In this document: one piece after another, positions 11,915-23,442 of the stretch
Position numbering within the stretch: position 1 is the first letter of the stretch
How the letters are laid out: each line of letters opens with the position of its first letter
Assembly: GCA_944990035.1 (NCBI GenBank)
Contig: CALYLX010000082.1
Span: 496,001 to 560,000 of the forward strand
From: Clitopilus passeckerianus
Taxonomy: Eukaryota; Basidiomycota; Agaricomycetes; Agaricales; Entolomataceae
Reading direction: 5' to 3'
Length of the DNA: 64,000 bases
Position numbers and translations under genes: made by a program
Notes under the pieces: generated by a model
Database searches by the model: none
What the model was told of the DNA's origin: nothing
Seen by the model: the letters and a program-made list of their open reading frames with translations, nothing else

Positions 11915-14729
11915 TGCAAAAATCCGTGGTTACGAGTATCCGGTATATGTTTGAGGTATGTCGAGAAAGCCTAGTCTGATCAGCGGCACAAATGCTGGGT
12001 AATGAGCGTCGCCAACGTCTGTAGCAGCCTCCAGAGATAGACCAGTACCCTTTCCAAAGATTTCTTGGAGGTGATGGTGGTAGCAGTTCAAGCTTGAAAG
12101 CCGCGATATTGTTTGGGCCTGGGGAGACTCAGAGCTACGCCTCCGCTTCGGCTATAATTTGCCAAGTGACTGACGAACGAATCTCTGATCTATTACGTAA
12201 ATCAGAGCGCACGTGTTCTTCCTAAATTTAGAAGGACCAGGGTTGCATTCAACGCCGCCGCCAAAAGTTCTGGTTTTCTCCACATTTCCATGGTGTAAAA
12301 ATACGGTTTTGGCTCGTAAACGTAACTCAAACTTGGGGTAGATATATACGTCTAACACTCCGTGAATGGGTTCTACGACGAGCGCGCAGTGTAAATCTGG
12401 TGAGCCTGGACTGCGGACTCCATATCATCTCCAGACTCCTCCAGATGGGTCCCTGGTCGCCTGGAGCTCTGGAGGCGACTTCCCTGAGACGAATTGATAA
12501 TGATGCTGGCAAGCGAGGTAGTGGGTGCCAAGGCCCAAGGTACACAGAACCCTGATAATTGACGGCACCATCCAATCCGTCATACCGATCAGAAGTGGTG
12601 AATGTTCAGGAAATGCAGGACTCCTTGCGCCCTCTTATTGTAATATTGTGCGTACTGCTGCACCCTTTGCCCACGCCTACCACGCCTAAAACATCCGCCC
12701 AGTTGAGAATGTAGAAGATTGTCGGAATCCAGTCGGTATAAGTAGTACTGGTGATCCATTCACGTTACGCTATCGTTCACTTGTCGGTCACCCACGTTTC
12801 AACCACTCTGACAACATAATCATTCCGCCTCATTCCTCGGGCTTGGCGTTATAAACAAACTTCCTCGAATCCTTTCTAGGCCCTTGGGCTGTGCAGTTGC
12901 TAGCTTAACCGACTCACTAGTACATACTTGGCCCCTTTCAAGCTCGGGCACGAATAAGGTTTTTGGTCGAGTCTCTGGGTATTGCTGGGCAGAAGCGTCA
13001 TAAGCCGAATACCGATACGGGTGTCATGTCGCACGTCCTGTGGATCCTTGGCTGGATGTAAAATCACTCGATGGAAAATCACTGTATGGAAGAAGACAGG
13101 TAGATGAAGGTGGCACCGTATCTCGGAGTCACTCGAGAGTCACTCGACCATTCCATCTGTTCTTGGCGTAGGGGAATCCTCTGAGGTTGATTCGAAGAAG
13201 TTGTCTGGTAGTAACCTGCAACAGATTTTCGCGCTCCGGTTCCAATGGTATAGCAAAGGTTGCCCCACCCTCCCAGTCAGAGCACGGTTACGGTACCCAG
13301 AGTCAAATCACGAACGCCTCGACCTCGAGCCAAACTCAGCGCCAACATCATCCTTCGGACAGCAAGCGTTCACCATCTTTCCAATCAAGTCACCTCCTTC
13401 CTTCTTCAACCTCATCATCACGAGAGCCCCTCCGAGAATCACGGCTGGCTGTGGATCGAAGTCTCTCTGCATGGTGGTACACGGGACCACCTCGCTCTTC
13501 ACACTGAATCTACTAAATCACAGGAACAACGGAAGTTGATCAAGTGACACTTGAGCGCTTGAGCCTACCAATACGGCGACTAACCAGTGACATGATCAAG
13601 CCGTATCCGCGTATATGGGATGGGATGCTTGGATGGTGCCATTATGACTTCCAGGGAGTTGGGCCTTGGGTGGAAAGGGCTGGTATGCATGGGAAATCGG
13701 GAATGATGATTGTGTACGATGAAACTTGTAGAAATGTCGAAAGCGAAGTATTGGCACGCCATACGTTCTTTGAATGACACCTAAACTTTGTTCCTGGTTT
13801 TTTGGCCACAAACTCGGATGAACGAATCTCTTGAGCGACAACAGGATGCTCACCAACGTAGCAAGAATGTCTGCAAAGCACCCCTCTGTTGATCTCGGCC
13901 ATACCCAATCAACCCTCTGAGGCAGTCTCGGCCTTAGCTTGAGCCTTGAGAAGACTCACTGTGACAGCCCTCATAGCGGGCGGTTTTCACTCAGCTCGTC
14001 AACTCACCCACCCTCACCGGGATACCGCAGCACCTTCAACGGTCTTTCAGCTCCTCCGATGACAAACCTCAGTGTGTCAGACGGTCAAAAGAAGAACAGG
14101 CTCAGCGGGGAGCAGCTGATGGTCAATTCAATTCGGCATAGGACGGCAGGACCTCGCGGGGTTGATTAATGAGAAGCTGAAGCAGATGAGCATAGTCTGA
14201 GATCTGAGTAAAGGGTGTCATAGGATGTGTGTGAGAACCCTCGAAATGTTGTTTCGGGGTCAGAGGGGACAGAGAGACAAAGAGCGGCCCGACAGCGGAT
14301 GGGAAAGTTGACCAGCCAGTGTTGGTGAGCGTCAGAGGCCTGGCCATCACCAATCCCAAGGTATACGTGTTCACGCCAGGCTAGACCATACTCAGTATCC
14401 TTCCGCTGGTATGCCTTTGTGCAAGCGCTGAAGGCTTCCAGTGGTCTCCGAGTCGAACTTTAAGTTAGAAGACCTTGAGTAGTGGCGCCGAGATGCCGAG
14501 CAACCTCGAAGCAGAAGCCAAATGCCGCGGTAGATGATGAGTCAGCAAGATAAGGTGATAAGATTACGAGATGGAGGCGTCAGGATTATCAGGAACGATA
14601 TCGATCATCTGTCGGTTGGCTTCACGAAATGAAGAATGCAAAAACTACAAACGATCCAGAATTCATTTTCATTTCGAGACAAACTAAATACAAAATAATG
14701 ATGTTTGTGTTGTCCGTGTTACATTTTAT
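11915..14729. other. long gene-poor stretch
   Basis: About 2.8 kb with only short, mutually overlapping frames on both strands, none with a family signature or linking splice sites. It could hold a non-coding transcript, regulatory DNA or an unrecognised orphan gene; no repeat structure or transposon end was seen. Confidence 0.4.
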
Positions 14730-15374
14730 TTAGACGGTTCCACAGCCGGCGATGGTAATCGTTGCGGAGGGCTTGCCAGATTGACTGCCGTAAGTCTCGA
14801 TCTTCTTGACGAGGTCGAAACCTTCAACGACCTCACCTGCAAAACAATCAGCAATGATTCAAATCAAATTGAAGTTCACCCCATACCAAAGACGACGTGA
14901 GCACCATCGAGCCAAGAAGTGACGACAGTGGTGATGAAGAACTGGGAACCGTTGGTGTTCTTTCCGGCATTGGCCATAGAGAGGAGACCAGGTTTATCGT
15001 GCTTCTTCGTGAAGTTCTCATCTAAGAGTAGAAGATTTGAGGTCAAAACCGAAACGAAACATATGAGACTCGTACCTGCGAACTTCTCGCCGTAGATGGA
15101 CTTTCCACCAGTGCCGTTGCCCCTGGTGAAGTCACCACCCTGAAGCATGAAATTGGGGATGATGCGGTGGAAAGAAGAGTCCTGGTATCCGAAACCGTTC
15201 TGGCGGGTGCAGAGCTCACGGAAATTCCTTGCGGTTTTGGGGACAACATCGTCATAAAGCTTGAAGACGATACGGCCAGAAGCGGCTTCGCCGATCTTGA
15301 TATCGAACTATCCAGATATGTCAGTGCTTGCCGCAGCAGTTCATAGACACCTCTCTTACGAAAACGTTGGCCAT
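14730..15374 (-). CDS. cyclophilin-type peptidyl-prolyl isomerase (CypA-like)
   Basis: Cytosolic prolyl cis-trans isomerase and cyclosporin A target family. Four exons (about 15360-15374, 15076-15307, 14887-15021, 14730-14836) encode 162 aa, the standard single-domain length. The first exon is just five codons (MANVF). Signature stretches are [23 protein letters not shown], with the catalytic Arg and the FMLQGGDF core; [16 protein letters not shown]; and [12 protein letters not shown], whose Trp is the cyclosporin-binding residue. No signal peptide or extra domain is present. The gene ends in GCGTV and lies about 1.1 kb downstream of a second cyclophilin on the same strand with the same exon lengths, indicating an old tandem duplication. 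Confidence 0.93.
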
Positions 15375-16457
15375 GATGACTGTAAAAAAGATGTGGGCGA
15401 TTGAAAGATGGGAGTGAACGAACAAGTGATGATCGCGTTATTTATCTTCTCGGGTATTCCCGAGGTGGTGAACATCAGCGCCGTGACGTTCTTTGTGTGG
15501 CACCATGGCTCAGTGGTCAACAGCATTTCACAGCCTCTGTCCTTCGATTCGTCTTTCTGGCCCTAACAGCAACCGTGCTTGACAACGACATGATGCAGAC
15601 CACCCATCTGTTCATTCCATAGATCTTATTTCCAGAAAGATAATAGATTCCTCGAATAATAGATACGGAAACGAGAGGACTAACATAAGGTACATGTAAG
15701 CTGTCCCGTTCTCTTCGTTCGTGCCTGTTTTATGATAACATTCAAGCCTTCGAAAAATCTACGCAATGGAAGTAGCTCGGTTATAGCGTTAGATCGTTGA
15801 TGGATCTTGCGTGAACGCCGTCTCTTCGCCAGGCCGCACTGTCAATGTCGACGCTTTTGATACACGTGGTTGATCAAATTGTTGGTGATTTGGAGGAATC
15901 TCATGTCGAATACGTGTAAGACGAGTGGTTCACGGATGTTTTCCTTTGGTTTTCCTAGAAAAAGTTTGTCCAAATACTCTGGTGCCGGGTGAAGGCTCGC
16001 AAAGCTTGCCGGATGCGTCTTGGCGGCCGGTCAGTCCCAAGTGCCCATTTACTGCTTAGCATGATCCTGACAGGTCGGAATGACACGAATTGCCAGCAGC
16101 TATGCAGAGGGAACCAGACGATCTTATCTAAATGAATAGTTTTGATTGGCTCCGAAGATTAGATAATTAATCGTTACTTCAAGCGCCACCGAGGTTCGCG
16201 GGTGGACTTCGCATAATCCAGGCTTCGAGTCAAGTCACCGTTACCCGCGTTGTAGTCACCAAGAAACTTGGGAAAGTAATATTGGAGGCATGATGTTTCG
16301 TAAAAACAAATGGCGGAGATGATGTCGGTGCCTGTGTGGCCCAACACCACTCCATGAGGTAGTAAGTACATTATTGGAAACTAAATCGTCGAGGCAGTGA
16401 TCCTACGTATGCGTGGGTGATGTTACAAAAGAGTATTATAAATGACAGCTAACAGGA
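15375..16457. other. intergenic between cyclophilins
   Basis: About 1.1 kb spacer holding the promoter of the downstream cyclophilin and the 3' flank of the upstream one. No coding feature recognised. Confidence 0.45.
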
Positions 16458-17127
16458 TTATACCGTTCCGGATTTGGAGATGACTACCTTGCCTTTGGGC
16501 GTGCCGGCAGCAGTGCCGAGTGATTCGATTTGCTTGACAAGGTCCATATTCTCCACGACTTCACCTATTATTATCGATGAGCATGGCTTCTATATCGGTG
16601 GAGACGACGCTCGAGGCATGGAACATACCAAATACAACGTGAGACCCATCGAGCCATGTGGTCGAGATCGTCGTTATAAAGAACTGCGACCCGTTCGTAT
16701 TCCTGCCTGCATTGGCCATCGACAAGAGACCAGGTTTCGCGTGCTTTATATTGAAGTTCTCGTCTACGAGATTCGGTCGTTAACGATGGTTAACACAAAC
16801 AGTGGGGAGGGTAACAATCTCACCATCAAAATGCTCCCCGTAAACTGACTTCCCTCCGGTCCCGTCACCCTTCGTGAAGTCGCCGCCTTGGAGGATGAAT
16901 CCAGGGATGATACGGTGGAAGCGAGACCCCTTATATCCAAAGCCATGCTTGCCAGTAGCGAGCTCCCTGAAATTTCTCGCGGTTATGGGGACAACATCAT
17001 CGTAGAGGTGCATGATTATGCGACCCGCGGGTTTGTCGTTGATCTCGATGTCGAACTGTATGGGGGTCATTTCAGTCAGTAATTTCGACATCGGGGTAGC
17101 GAGGAGGCTCACATAGACGTCTGCCAT
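16458..17127 (-). CDS. second cyclophilin-type peptidyl-prolyl isomerase
   Basis: Paralogue of the cyclophilin at 14730-15374. Four exons (about 17113-17127, 16824-17055, 16629-16763, 16458-16564) have lengths 15, 232, 135 and 107 nt, identical to its neighbour, and encode 162 aa. It begins MADVY and then [20 protein letters not shown]. The core is [40 protein letters not shown] and [12 protein letters not shown], so the catalytic Arg and drug-binding Trp are kept. It ends KSGTV. All expected active-site residues are present, so it should be a functional, soluble isomerase. How it differs from its twin in expression or partner choice cannot be told from sequence. Confidence 0.92.
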
Positions 17128-17724
17128 GTTAAGAGGCTCGAGGAGGCGGAAAAGAGGGGGTGAACTGAGATTGAAGTTGGTACCAGCATGGCTAGATATA
17201 CCACGGCAGTAGCGACGGATATCACACAGCAATCGATGATGATTTTCTCTTTCCGGATCAATGAGCCACGAAACGAAATGCTATTGCCTCCGACGGTGGT
17301 CTCATGGCGGATAACTCTTGATACTCAGACAGTGTGTCCAGATTCAAGGGCAGATAGTCAAACGATGAATTTGTCAGATGACAAAATATGTTTGGTTGGA
17401 TATTAGACGCACTAGTCACCTTGGACACCGGCGCGCACTGGAGGCGCACATTTCAGAGGTCATATGACGGGAACGACGGACGCTTTTGCAACGTAAAAGT
17501 GCTTCCTGGGCCAAGTAACTGGCTGTCGGCGTATCAGACGCGCTTAACCAGCTGTAAATGTCGTCATTCTGGAGATACGATTTCAGCGGTTACAATTCTT
17601 ATGGGAAGTTCTTGTGGCTGAAAATTGTGCGATTGCTTGGTTCTTGAACCGGTCGAAAATCGATAAAACACATTCAATTTCATGAACGAAGAGCTGTCAA
17701 ACAAAACTAGGAACATTAATGCCA
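17128..17724. other. intergenic
   Basis: Spacer between the second cyclophilin's start and the 3' end of the MFS permease, probably holding the cyclophilin promoter. No gene recognised. Confidence 0.45.
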
Positions 17725-19984
17725 CTAGACCAAATCTTGACGTGATTTATGATACTCCAAATGCGATGAGTTCTGCTTCTCCTCCTGCTTGACACCTGGA
17801 TTGTCTGTATTGAGGCTTGAAACGTTTTGTAAAGGCTGACCCATGACTTCGGCATGCGCTCGCCATGGCCGAAGACCTGGTGCAAAGAGTTCGTCCATGC
17901 GCTCCAAAGGCACTTGTTTAGTTTCCGGGAGTACGAACTGTAGTGTTGAGTCAGAGGGAAACAAAAGGAGAACATGGCAGATATAGGACGAACAAATACA
18001 TAGAAGATTGACAGTATCATGAGGGTGGCAAAGAAGAGATAGACCCCATAGCCCATCTCATTAAACATCTGGGGTGTAAAGCGTGCGATAAGGAAGCTTG
18101 AGACGATTAAAAATAATTCACCGAGTGCGTAAGTTCTGCCGAAGCGGCCGAAGCGATGGGAAGAGTTTGACTCACCCGAAGAGCCAGTTGGAAGCGGCCA
18201 TACAGGCTTGTGTAAAGGTGCGAACATGTTGGGGGAAGAACTCCGCGCCGACAACCCATGGAGTACCATTCCAGGTCGGAGAATAGAACACAGTCCAGAT
18301 GTAAAAGAAAGCGACTACCATGGAAGGCGCACCGAGTTAGCCGGTCGTTGGGAACACGTGGAACAGAACCAAAACCACGCACTTGCACTCTTGCCGGCGG
18401 GTGATAGAGATACTGAGCCCGCCGCGTCTGGTTTCGAGATGGCTACGAATGCCGCGATGTAGTACATTGATACCGCGCCCCCGAGTGAACCTATCATCAG
18501 TAGGTTTCTACGACCCATGGTGTCGACCAGCCAGAGTAACCAGATAAGCGCGCCAACTAGCTTGACTGCGAGAGTCCATCAGTAGTTTGGTCACGAGTAA
18601 GCGAGAAAAGTACCGACTTATGCCATAGACACCTGTCGTTAGCAGCGCAGTACTAGTTCCTGTGACCCCGATCGAGCGAAAGATTGTTGGGCTGAAAGCG
18701 TGTTAAATGATGAAATGGAAGAAAACTTGAAGTCCCCACGAATAGTAATTAATTGCATTAATGCCGGTGGCATTCTGCCATGCGAACAAGCTTGCCCCAA
18801 TGAGCAACCTCTGAACAAGTGCACTGCTAGCAAATACGGTCTTCAGTGGGCCCAGAAAACCAGCTCCGGCCAAACTTCTCTCATGAGTAATCGTTTTCTG
18901 AATGGCAGCGTACTCCTTCTTGATGTATTCATGGTCCGGTGAAAGATTTCGAATACGACAGAGATTGTATACCGCCTCTTTGTCTCGATCGCGAGAAATG
19001 AGCCACCGAGGAGATTCAATCAAGAAGAAAGAGCCGAGGAACAAGATTCCGCTTGGCTAAAGCGGCTGTCATTAGCAAGGTCATGCTACCCGTCGTTACC
19101 TCTAAGCATACCACGAGTTGAACGGCAAAAGCGATAAGCCACTGGCTTCTTCCTGCCTTGATATGGCGAGTGACTCCGTAGTTAATCCAGAAACCTGACT
19201 GGCCATCAACTTCAGCATTATCCAAGAAAAACTCAACGACTAACCGATCACACCGCCTATTTGCCAACATAACTCATACAAGCCGATGAGTCTCCCTCGG
19301 ATGGCGGGAGGAGCGATCTCGGCAACATAGATGGGCTGCGCGGGGAATGAACCTTATTTCTGTCATCACACAACAAAGTACCTACAGCTAGATTGGAAGC
19401 AGAGCCTATTGCGAGCCCAACAATGACACGACCGGCATATACTATCCCCAGACCCGTTGATGAGCTGTAAGAGTTCAGTCCCGGACTCGGTATAGCCATG
19501 AGCCGGGAAGACATACGATGCGACGATTTGCAAAATTGCGCCAACACAGAAGACGATGGAAGCAAGACATAGGCCCCATCTCCTGCCGAAGAAATAACCA
19601 AGAGGGTATCCAAGAAAGGCCCCGAAGAAGCATCTACCAGAGCATGAAGCCGTCTGAATTGCTAGATGTGTGTGATCTTTTCACGCACCCAGCTTGGTAG
19701 CAAGAGACAATGTTCGCCGAGAGAAGCGCAAACTGGCTAGATGTTTTCTTATCGAGACCAAACTCCTTCTGAAAACTAGGCAGAGCAATCGAGGTTCCAA
19801 TAAAGGCGGAATCATAGCTTTACAGAAAGAAGGGTCAAGGACGTGGTTAAGGGAACGAAACCGTCAAAACACCGTACCCAATCATCACAGCCGCCCAAGA
19901 TGCGACCATTGCGGCAGAATAAACTTTCCAATTGTATATTTGTCGGGGAACAGCTGTCTCGTACCCATGTGCATTGGGTACCAT
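17725..19984 (-). CDS. MFS sugar/quinate-type permease
   Basis: Plasma-membrane H+-symporter of the sugar porter family. Twelve exons (about 19878-19984, 19689-19817, 19517-19633, 19386-19464, 19245-19335, 19112-19194, 18740-19056, 18618-18691, 18383-18565, 18176-18314, 17994-18135, 17725-17937) join in frame to about 557 aa with around 12 hydrophobic segments. Family motifs: GYFFGRRWG after TM2/3, PIYVAEIAPPAIRGR, IESPRWLISRD, QNATGINAINYYSP, DTMGRRNLLMIGS and the closing VLPETKQVPLERMDELF. The NATGINAINYYSP type and the fungal quinate-permease-like layout suit a quinate or hexose substrate. The gene diverges from a shikimate/quinate dehydrogenase about 350 bp away, which supports quinate uptake, but this is an inference from context. 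The start MVPNAHGYETAVP at 19984 was chosen because it splices in frame into the first TM segment. Confidence 0.85.
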
Positions 19985-20330
19985 TTTGTGCGGACAATTT
20001 TCGATGTCAAAGAGGTTCTAGTCAAGGCTGAAATTTTCCACGTAGCAGCCCAAACGTATTACGGTTCCAATGATTCCGTAACATCATTACTTATGTTGAA
20101 CCCGAATACGTTGGAGGCCGTTCAAACGGACGTCGTGGTGCAACTTGAATGGTTTAAACGAAAGGAGGTCATGGGACCGAAACTTTTCACATTCCGGACC
20201 TACCGCCATTTCTTCCCGGTGCGTCAGCTCGTACTCAGCTGACCGGTCGTAAGGAACGATCTAATGGATCTGCGAGTCCTTTCACTTTCTGAAGCGCTAG
20301 CACGCGGATTTCTGACGTTCGACAGTCAGC
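19985..20330. promoter_or_regulatory. shared promoter region of permease and dehydrogenase
   Basis: The roughly 350 bp between two divergently transcribed start codons must contain both promoters. Such head-to-head pairing is common for co-regulated catabolic genes in fungi. No specific activator site could be named with confidence. Confidence 0.5.
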
Positions 20331-21678
20331 ATGACATCCCCAGCTGGCAAAAAATTCTATCTGTTTGGCTTTCCAATCGCTCATTCGGCAGCGCCCGCCC
20401 TGCATAACCACTGTTTCTCTGCATTGAATTCGTCTGGAACATCAAATACCTACGAACTCTGGTCGACGAGTAGGGTAACGGATGCAGTTATACAGTTGCT
20501 CGTGAGCGACGGTTGTGGAGGTGCTGCGTTGGTCCATTCACAATCCAGCTTTTAAACCCTAGTAACTCATTTGGTTCCCTGGCAGGGTCACGATGCCTCT
20601 CAAGACCGAGATCCTTTCTCATTTGGACGAGATATCACCTGAGAGTAAAGCCACCGGTGCGTGTAATACGGTAGTGAAGGTCCCAACCGAAAGTGGCTGG
20701 CGTTTAGTTGGCCAGAATACGGATAGTATGGAACATCCAATTCCTTATCAACAGCGACTGACGAGAGATTAGTTCTCGGTGTGCGAAACGCTCTACTTCG
20801 AGCCCTTCGCACCCAGTTTGCAGGGGTCGACATACCGTCGGATGTTTCTTACCCTCGAACACTGCAAGGCGCTGGCCTTGTCATCGGCGGTGGTGCCACA
20901 ACGCGTTCAGCTGCATATGCCTTAACTATGCTTGGGCTTTCGCCCATCTTCTTGGTCAACCGCGATACCGAAGAAGTCAAACTTGTGGAGAAATCACTCC
21001 CTATGATCGTGTTCAGACATCTGACTGGCCCACAAGATGTCGAGGAACATCTTGCCCAGACGGACTCTTCCAAAATTCTGATGGCTGTCGGCGCAATACG
21101 TTCGTAACCAGAGTCCTGGGTACTGTAGATCGCAAGCTGAAGAGGCTATATAGCTGCTATTCCTCCGAGAACGGCTGAAGAACGCAATGTTTACACCACA
21201 GTGTCTGCAATACTTACGATTCCGTATACAAGGCCTGAAATGGCGTCGAAGGCACCACCTGCTCCACAAAAACGTATTTTTTTGGAGATGGCCGTGAGTT
21301 CTGAAAGATAGTCGTTATCCAGCCAATTCTGACCCAGCGCTAGTATAAACCACGCCTCACGCCGATGCTCCAAGTAGCCATGGCGCATGACTGGCACGGC
21401 CTTGATGGTATACAGGTATGGTAGTCCGCTGGAGAGGCTGAACGTTGAACTTCCAAGTACTGAAGTAACATTTGTAGGCTATGATCGAGCAAGGGCTGGC
21501 ACAGCAGCGCATGTGGTACACTGGAGATCCATCTGTAGCAGCTGGAAGTGACCCCAACATCCTCCCTCGCTCTGTTGAGCAAAAAGCCAGGGAGGTGTGT
21601 GAAGGAATGACGGACGTTCTCGTCGTTGGGACTGAAGTTGATAGAGCTCTGGTTCAGGTGCCTGTGCCTCGCTCGTAG
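20331..21678 (+). CDS. shikimate/quinate 5-dehydrogenase family protein
   Basis: NAD(P)-dependent dehydrogenase acting on shikimate/dehydroshikimate or quinate. Six exons (about 20331-20527, 20586-20725, 20773-21099, 21154-21293, 21344-21415, 21478-21678) join to 358 aa. The substrate-binding domain has FGFPIAHSAAPALHN. The catalytic Lys is in GGAAVTMPLK, whose codons cross the first intron. NTACN is read as GACNTVV, and the catalytic Asp is in QNTD. The Rossmann domain shows GGGATTRSAAYAL and VNRDTEE. The C-terminus has YKPRLTPML and GLDGIQAMIEQGLAQQRMW, as in fungal stand-alone members related to the last domain of the pentafunctional AROM protein. Next to an MFS permease it most likely serves quinate utilisation rather than aromatic biosynthesis; this is inferred. 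Confidence 0.85.
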
Positions 21679-21977
21679 TCTTTCTCTGTAATATGATAGA
21701 AATCTGTTGTATCGGTTTGTCTTTATACGCACGTAGGAGTAGCGGCACAACCTGCATTATCCCCAGTCAGCCTCGAGAGCAACTGGATGCTCGGATGCAG
21801 TGACATTTGCGGTCATCATGATTGGCCAACTCCGGTTACACGAACCGCAAACCGTTATGATTTCGCGCTTATATTCACAAGCTCTTGCGGCCTCCAGCGT
21901 CTCCGTATTCACCAGCCCTCCGCTTTCTTGTTTTTATCCCTAACTTCCTCCTTGGCGGGTAAAGCTCCAGTTACAAG

Positions 21978-22793
21978 ATGGCCGACCCCGTAGCAGAGAA
22001 ATCAGGGTTCCTGAAGGTGTACATGTCCAGCCATCCGGACACTTTGGTGGCTTATGCCAAATGGTTCGGCAAAGTCACAGAACCCATGAAGGGTGCAGAA
22101 ATGACTGCCATCGACACGAAGGTGCGTTCATACCCACTATTACAGCAAGAACCGGGCTGGATGTTCTGTCCCTGTAGAGCATGACTTTGACCTGCACACT
22201 GAAGTCTGGCGGTAAGAAGGCGGTCGTGGTGCCAATCGAACCACCCATGAAGGGTTATGAGGATGTTAAGCCACGACTACTAGAGATGAAAGCTATTGCC
22301 CAGGAGAAACTTGGAATGGTGAGTATCCCCACGCGTTTACCGTTGACCAGGAGGTTCACACCATAACGCGCAGATCAAAGCACCCAAACTCAATGGCTTC
22401 TCGCTGTCCCCTGACGCCTTCGTTTCACTTCTTATCTGCGCTCCGATATTCTATAGTGCATTCGCGCCCTTGGACAACCCATCCCCGGTCTTCGACGTAG
22501 CCCGCTATGCTCACGCATCACTGGGCACCAAGCTTGTGCACAATATCGGAGTTGGTTTGGTCGGAATTCATTTCCTGGAGAGCCTGTACAGTGCACGCCT
22601 GTGTTGGAAACACAGTACAGGCTTCATAACTGGAGTGAGTATTTATTGTTTATTCTGCATTCCCCAGGCTAATGGACCTTCGCATCAGGCTGCGTACTTC
22701 CTCTCGACTATGCTTATGGGCTTCCCTATCTGGAAACATTTGACGAAGCGTATTCAAAATGCACGTATTGATTCTGTGATGAAGGTTGAGTAG
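21978..22793 (+). CDS. DUF2470 domain membrane protein
   Basis: Four exons (about 21978-22121, 22178-22318, 22374-22634, 22668-22793) encode 223 aa. The N-terminal third has the DUF2470 layout: MSSHPDTLVAYAKWFG, then a short beta-rich stretch ending MTLTCTLKSGGKK and VKPRLLEMKAIAQEKLG. DUF2470 is known from haem-binding and haem-degradation proteins. The C-terminal part has several hydrophobic segments (LSPDAFVSLLICAPIFYSAF, LVHNIGVGLVGIHFLESLYSA, AAYFLSTMLMGFPIW) resembling the small TMEM254/DUF4499 type. A fused, membrane-anchored DUF2470 is common in fungi but its role is unknown. Frame and splice sites are clean. Confidence 0.7.
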
Positions 22794-22890
22794 AGGAGAC
22801 AGTTGACTTGCGTCGTTCGTGTATGATATGATGTATGTATTTTTCGGATATATCCAATATAGTAGCCTTCTCCGCACCAGAAGTTACAAA

Positions 22891-23442
22891 CTAAGCCTCC
22901 TCTTCACCATCCTCAGCGTCCACTGCTTCGACCACTAGAGTTGTCTGGTTGAGCTCAGGGAACCATCCGTAGGTCCTGAAGTCTACCTTCATTTCGCCAG
23001 TTCGGCCGGTTATAACCTCAACTCCTTCCGCAACAAGTTCATCCCTTTGTCGAGCTGCTCCCTGAGTGCCTGGTCCGCGAGATGAAATGGCACCAGAGGA
23101 ACCAATGACCCGATACCAAGGGACTGGAGGATTCACGTCTGGCGATAGGAATTTGAGGGCTATGGTGGAAATGTGAGCCTCCAGCCACGATCAAGAAATT
23201 CATATAGTCACCTTGACCAACATGCCTGGAGTGCCTCGGCATCCCTATCATCTTCGCTATGTGTCCTTTCCTGATATTCAGCAGGCTGAAGGATTGCAAA
23301 GATTCCAGCCGTTCGTACCATAACTAGTGACTCTGCAGGGGGGAATCAACCGCACTGTCTCGTATACCTGACATCAGGCGTCAGTAAATACCGTTTCTTA
23401 CTTCAATATACGTACAGCTGCATGAAATTCAGCACTATCCAT
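22891..23442 (-). CDS. Atl1-like alkyltransferase-like DNA repair protein
   Basis: Member of the O6-methylguanine-DNA methyltransferase superfamily that binds O6-alkylguanine but cannot transfer the alkyl group. Four exons (about 23416-23442, 23319-23367, 23212-23265, 22891-23159) encode 132 aa. After MDSAEFHAAVYETVRLIPP comes the helix-turn-helix region (VTSYGHIAKMIG, SRHVGQALKFL) with the Arg finger region. The active-site PCHRV of true methyltransferases is VPWYRVIGSSG, so Trp replaces the acceptor Cys, as in fission yeast Atl1. Such proteins flag alkyl lesions for nucleotide excision repair in the nucleus. The acidic C-terminus ends AEDGEEEA. It converges with the DUF2470 gene with under 100 bp between them. 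Confidence 0.85.

Noticed and set aside
13187..13910. Several overlapping frames on both strands
   Set aside because: No shared family signature and no splice sites joining them; length fits chance.
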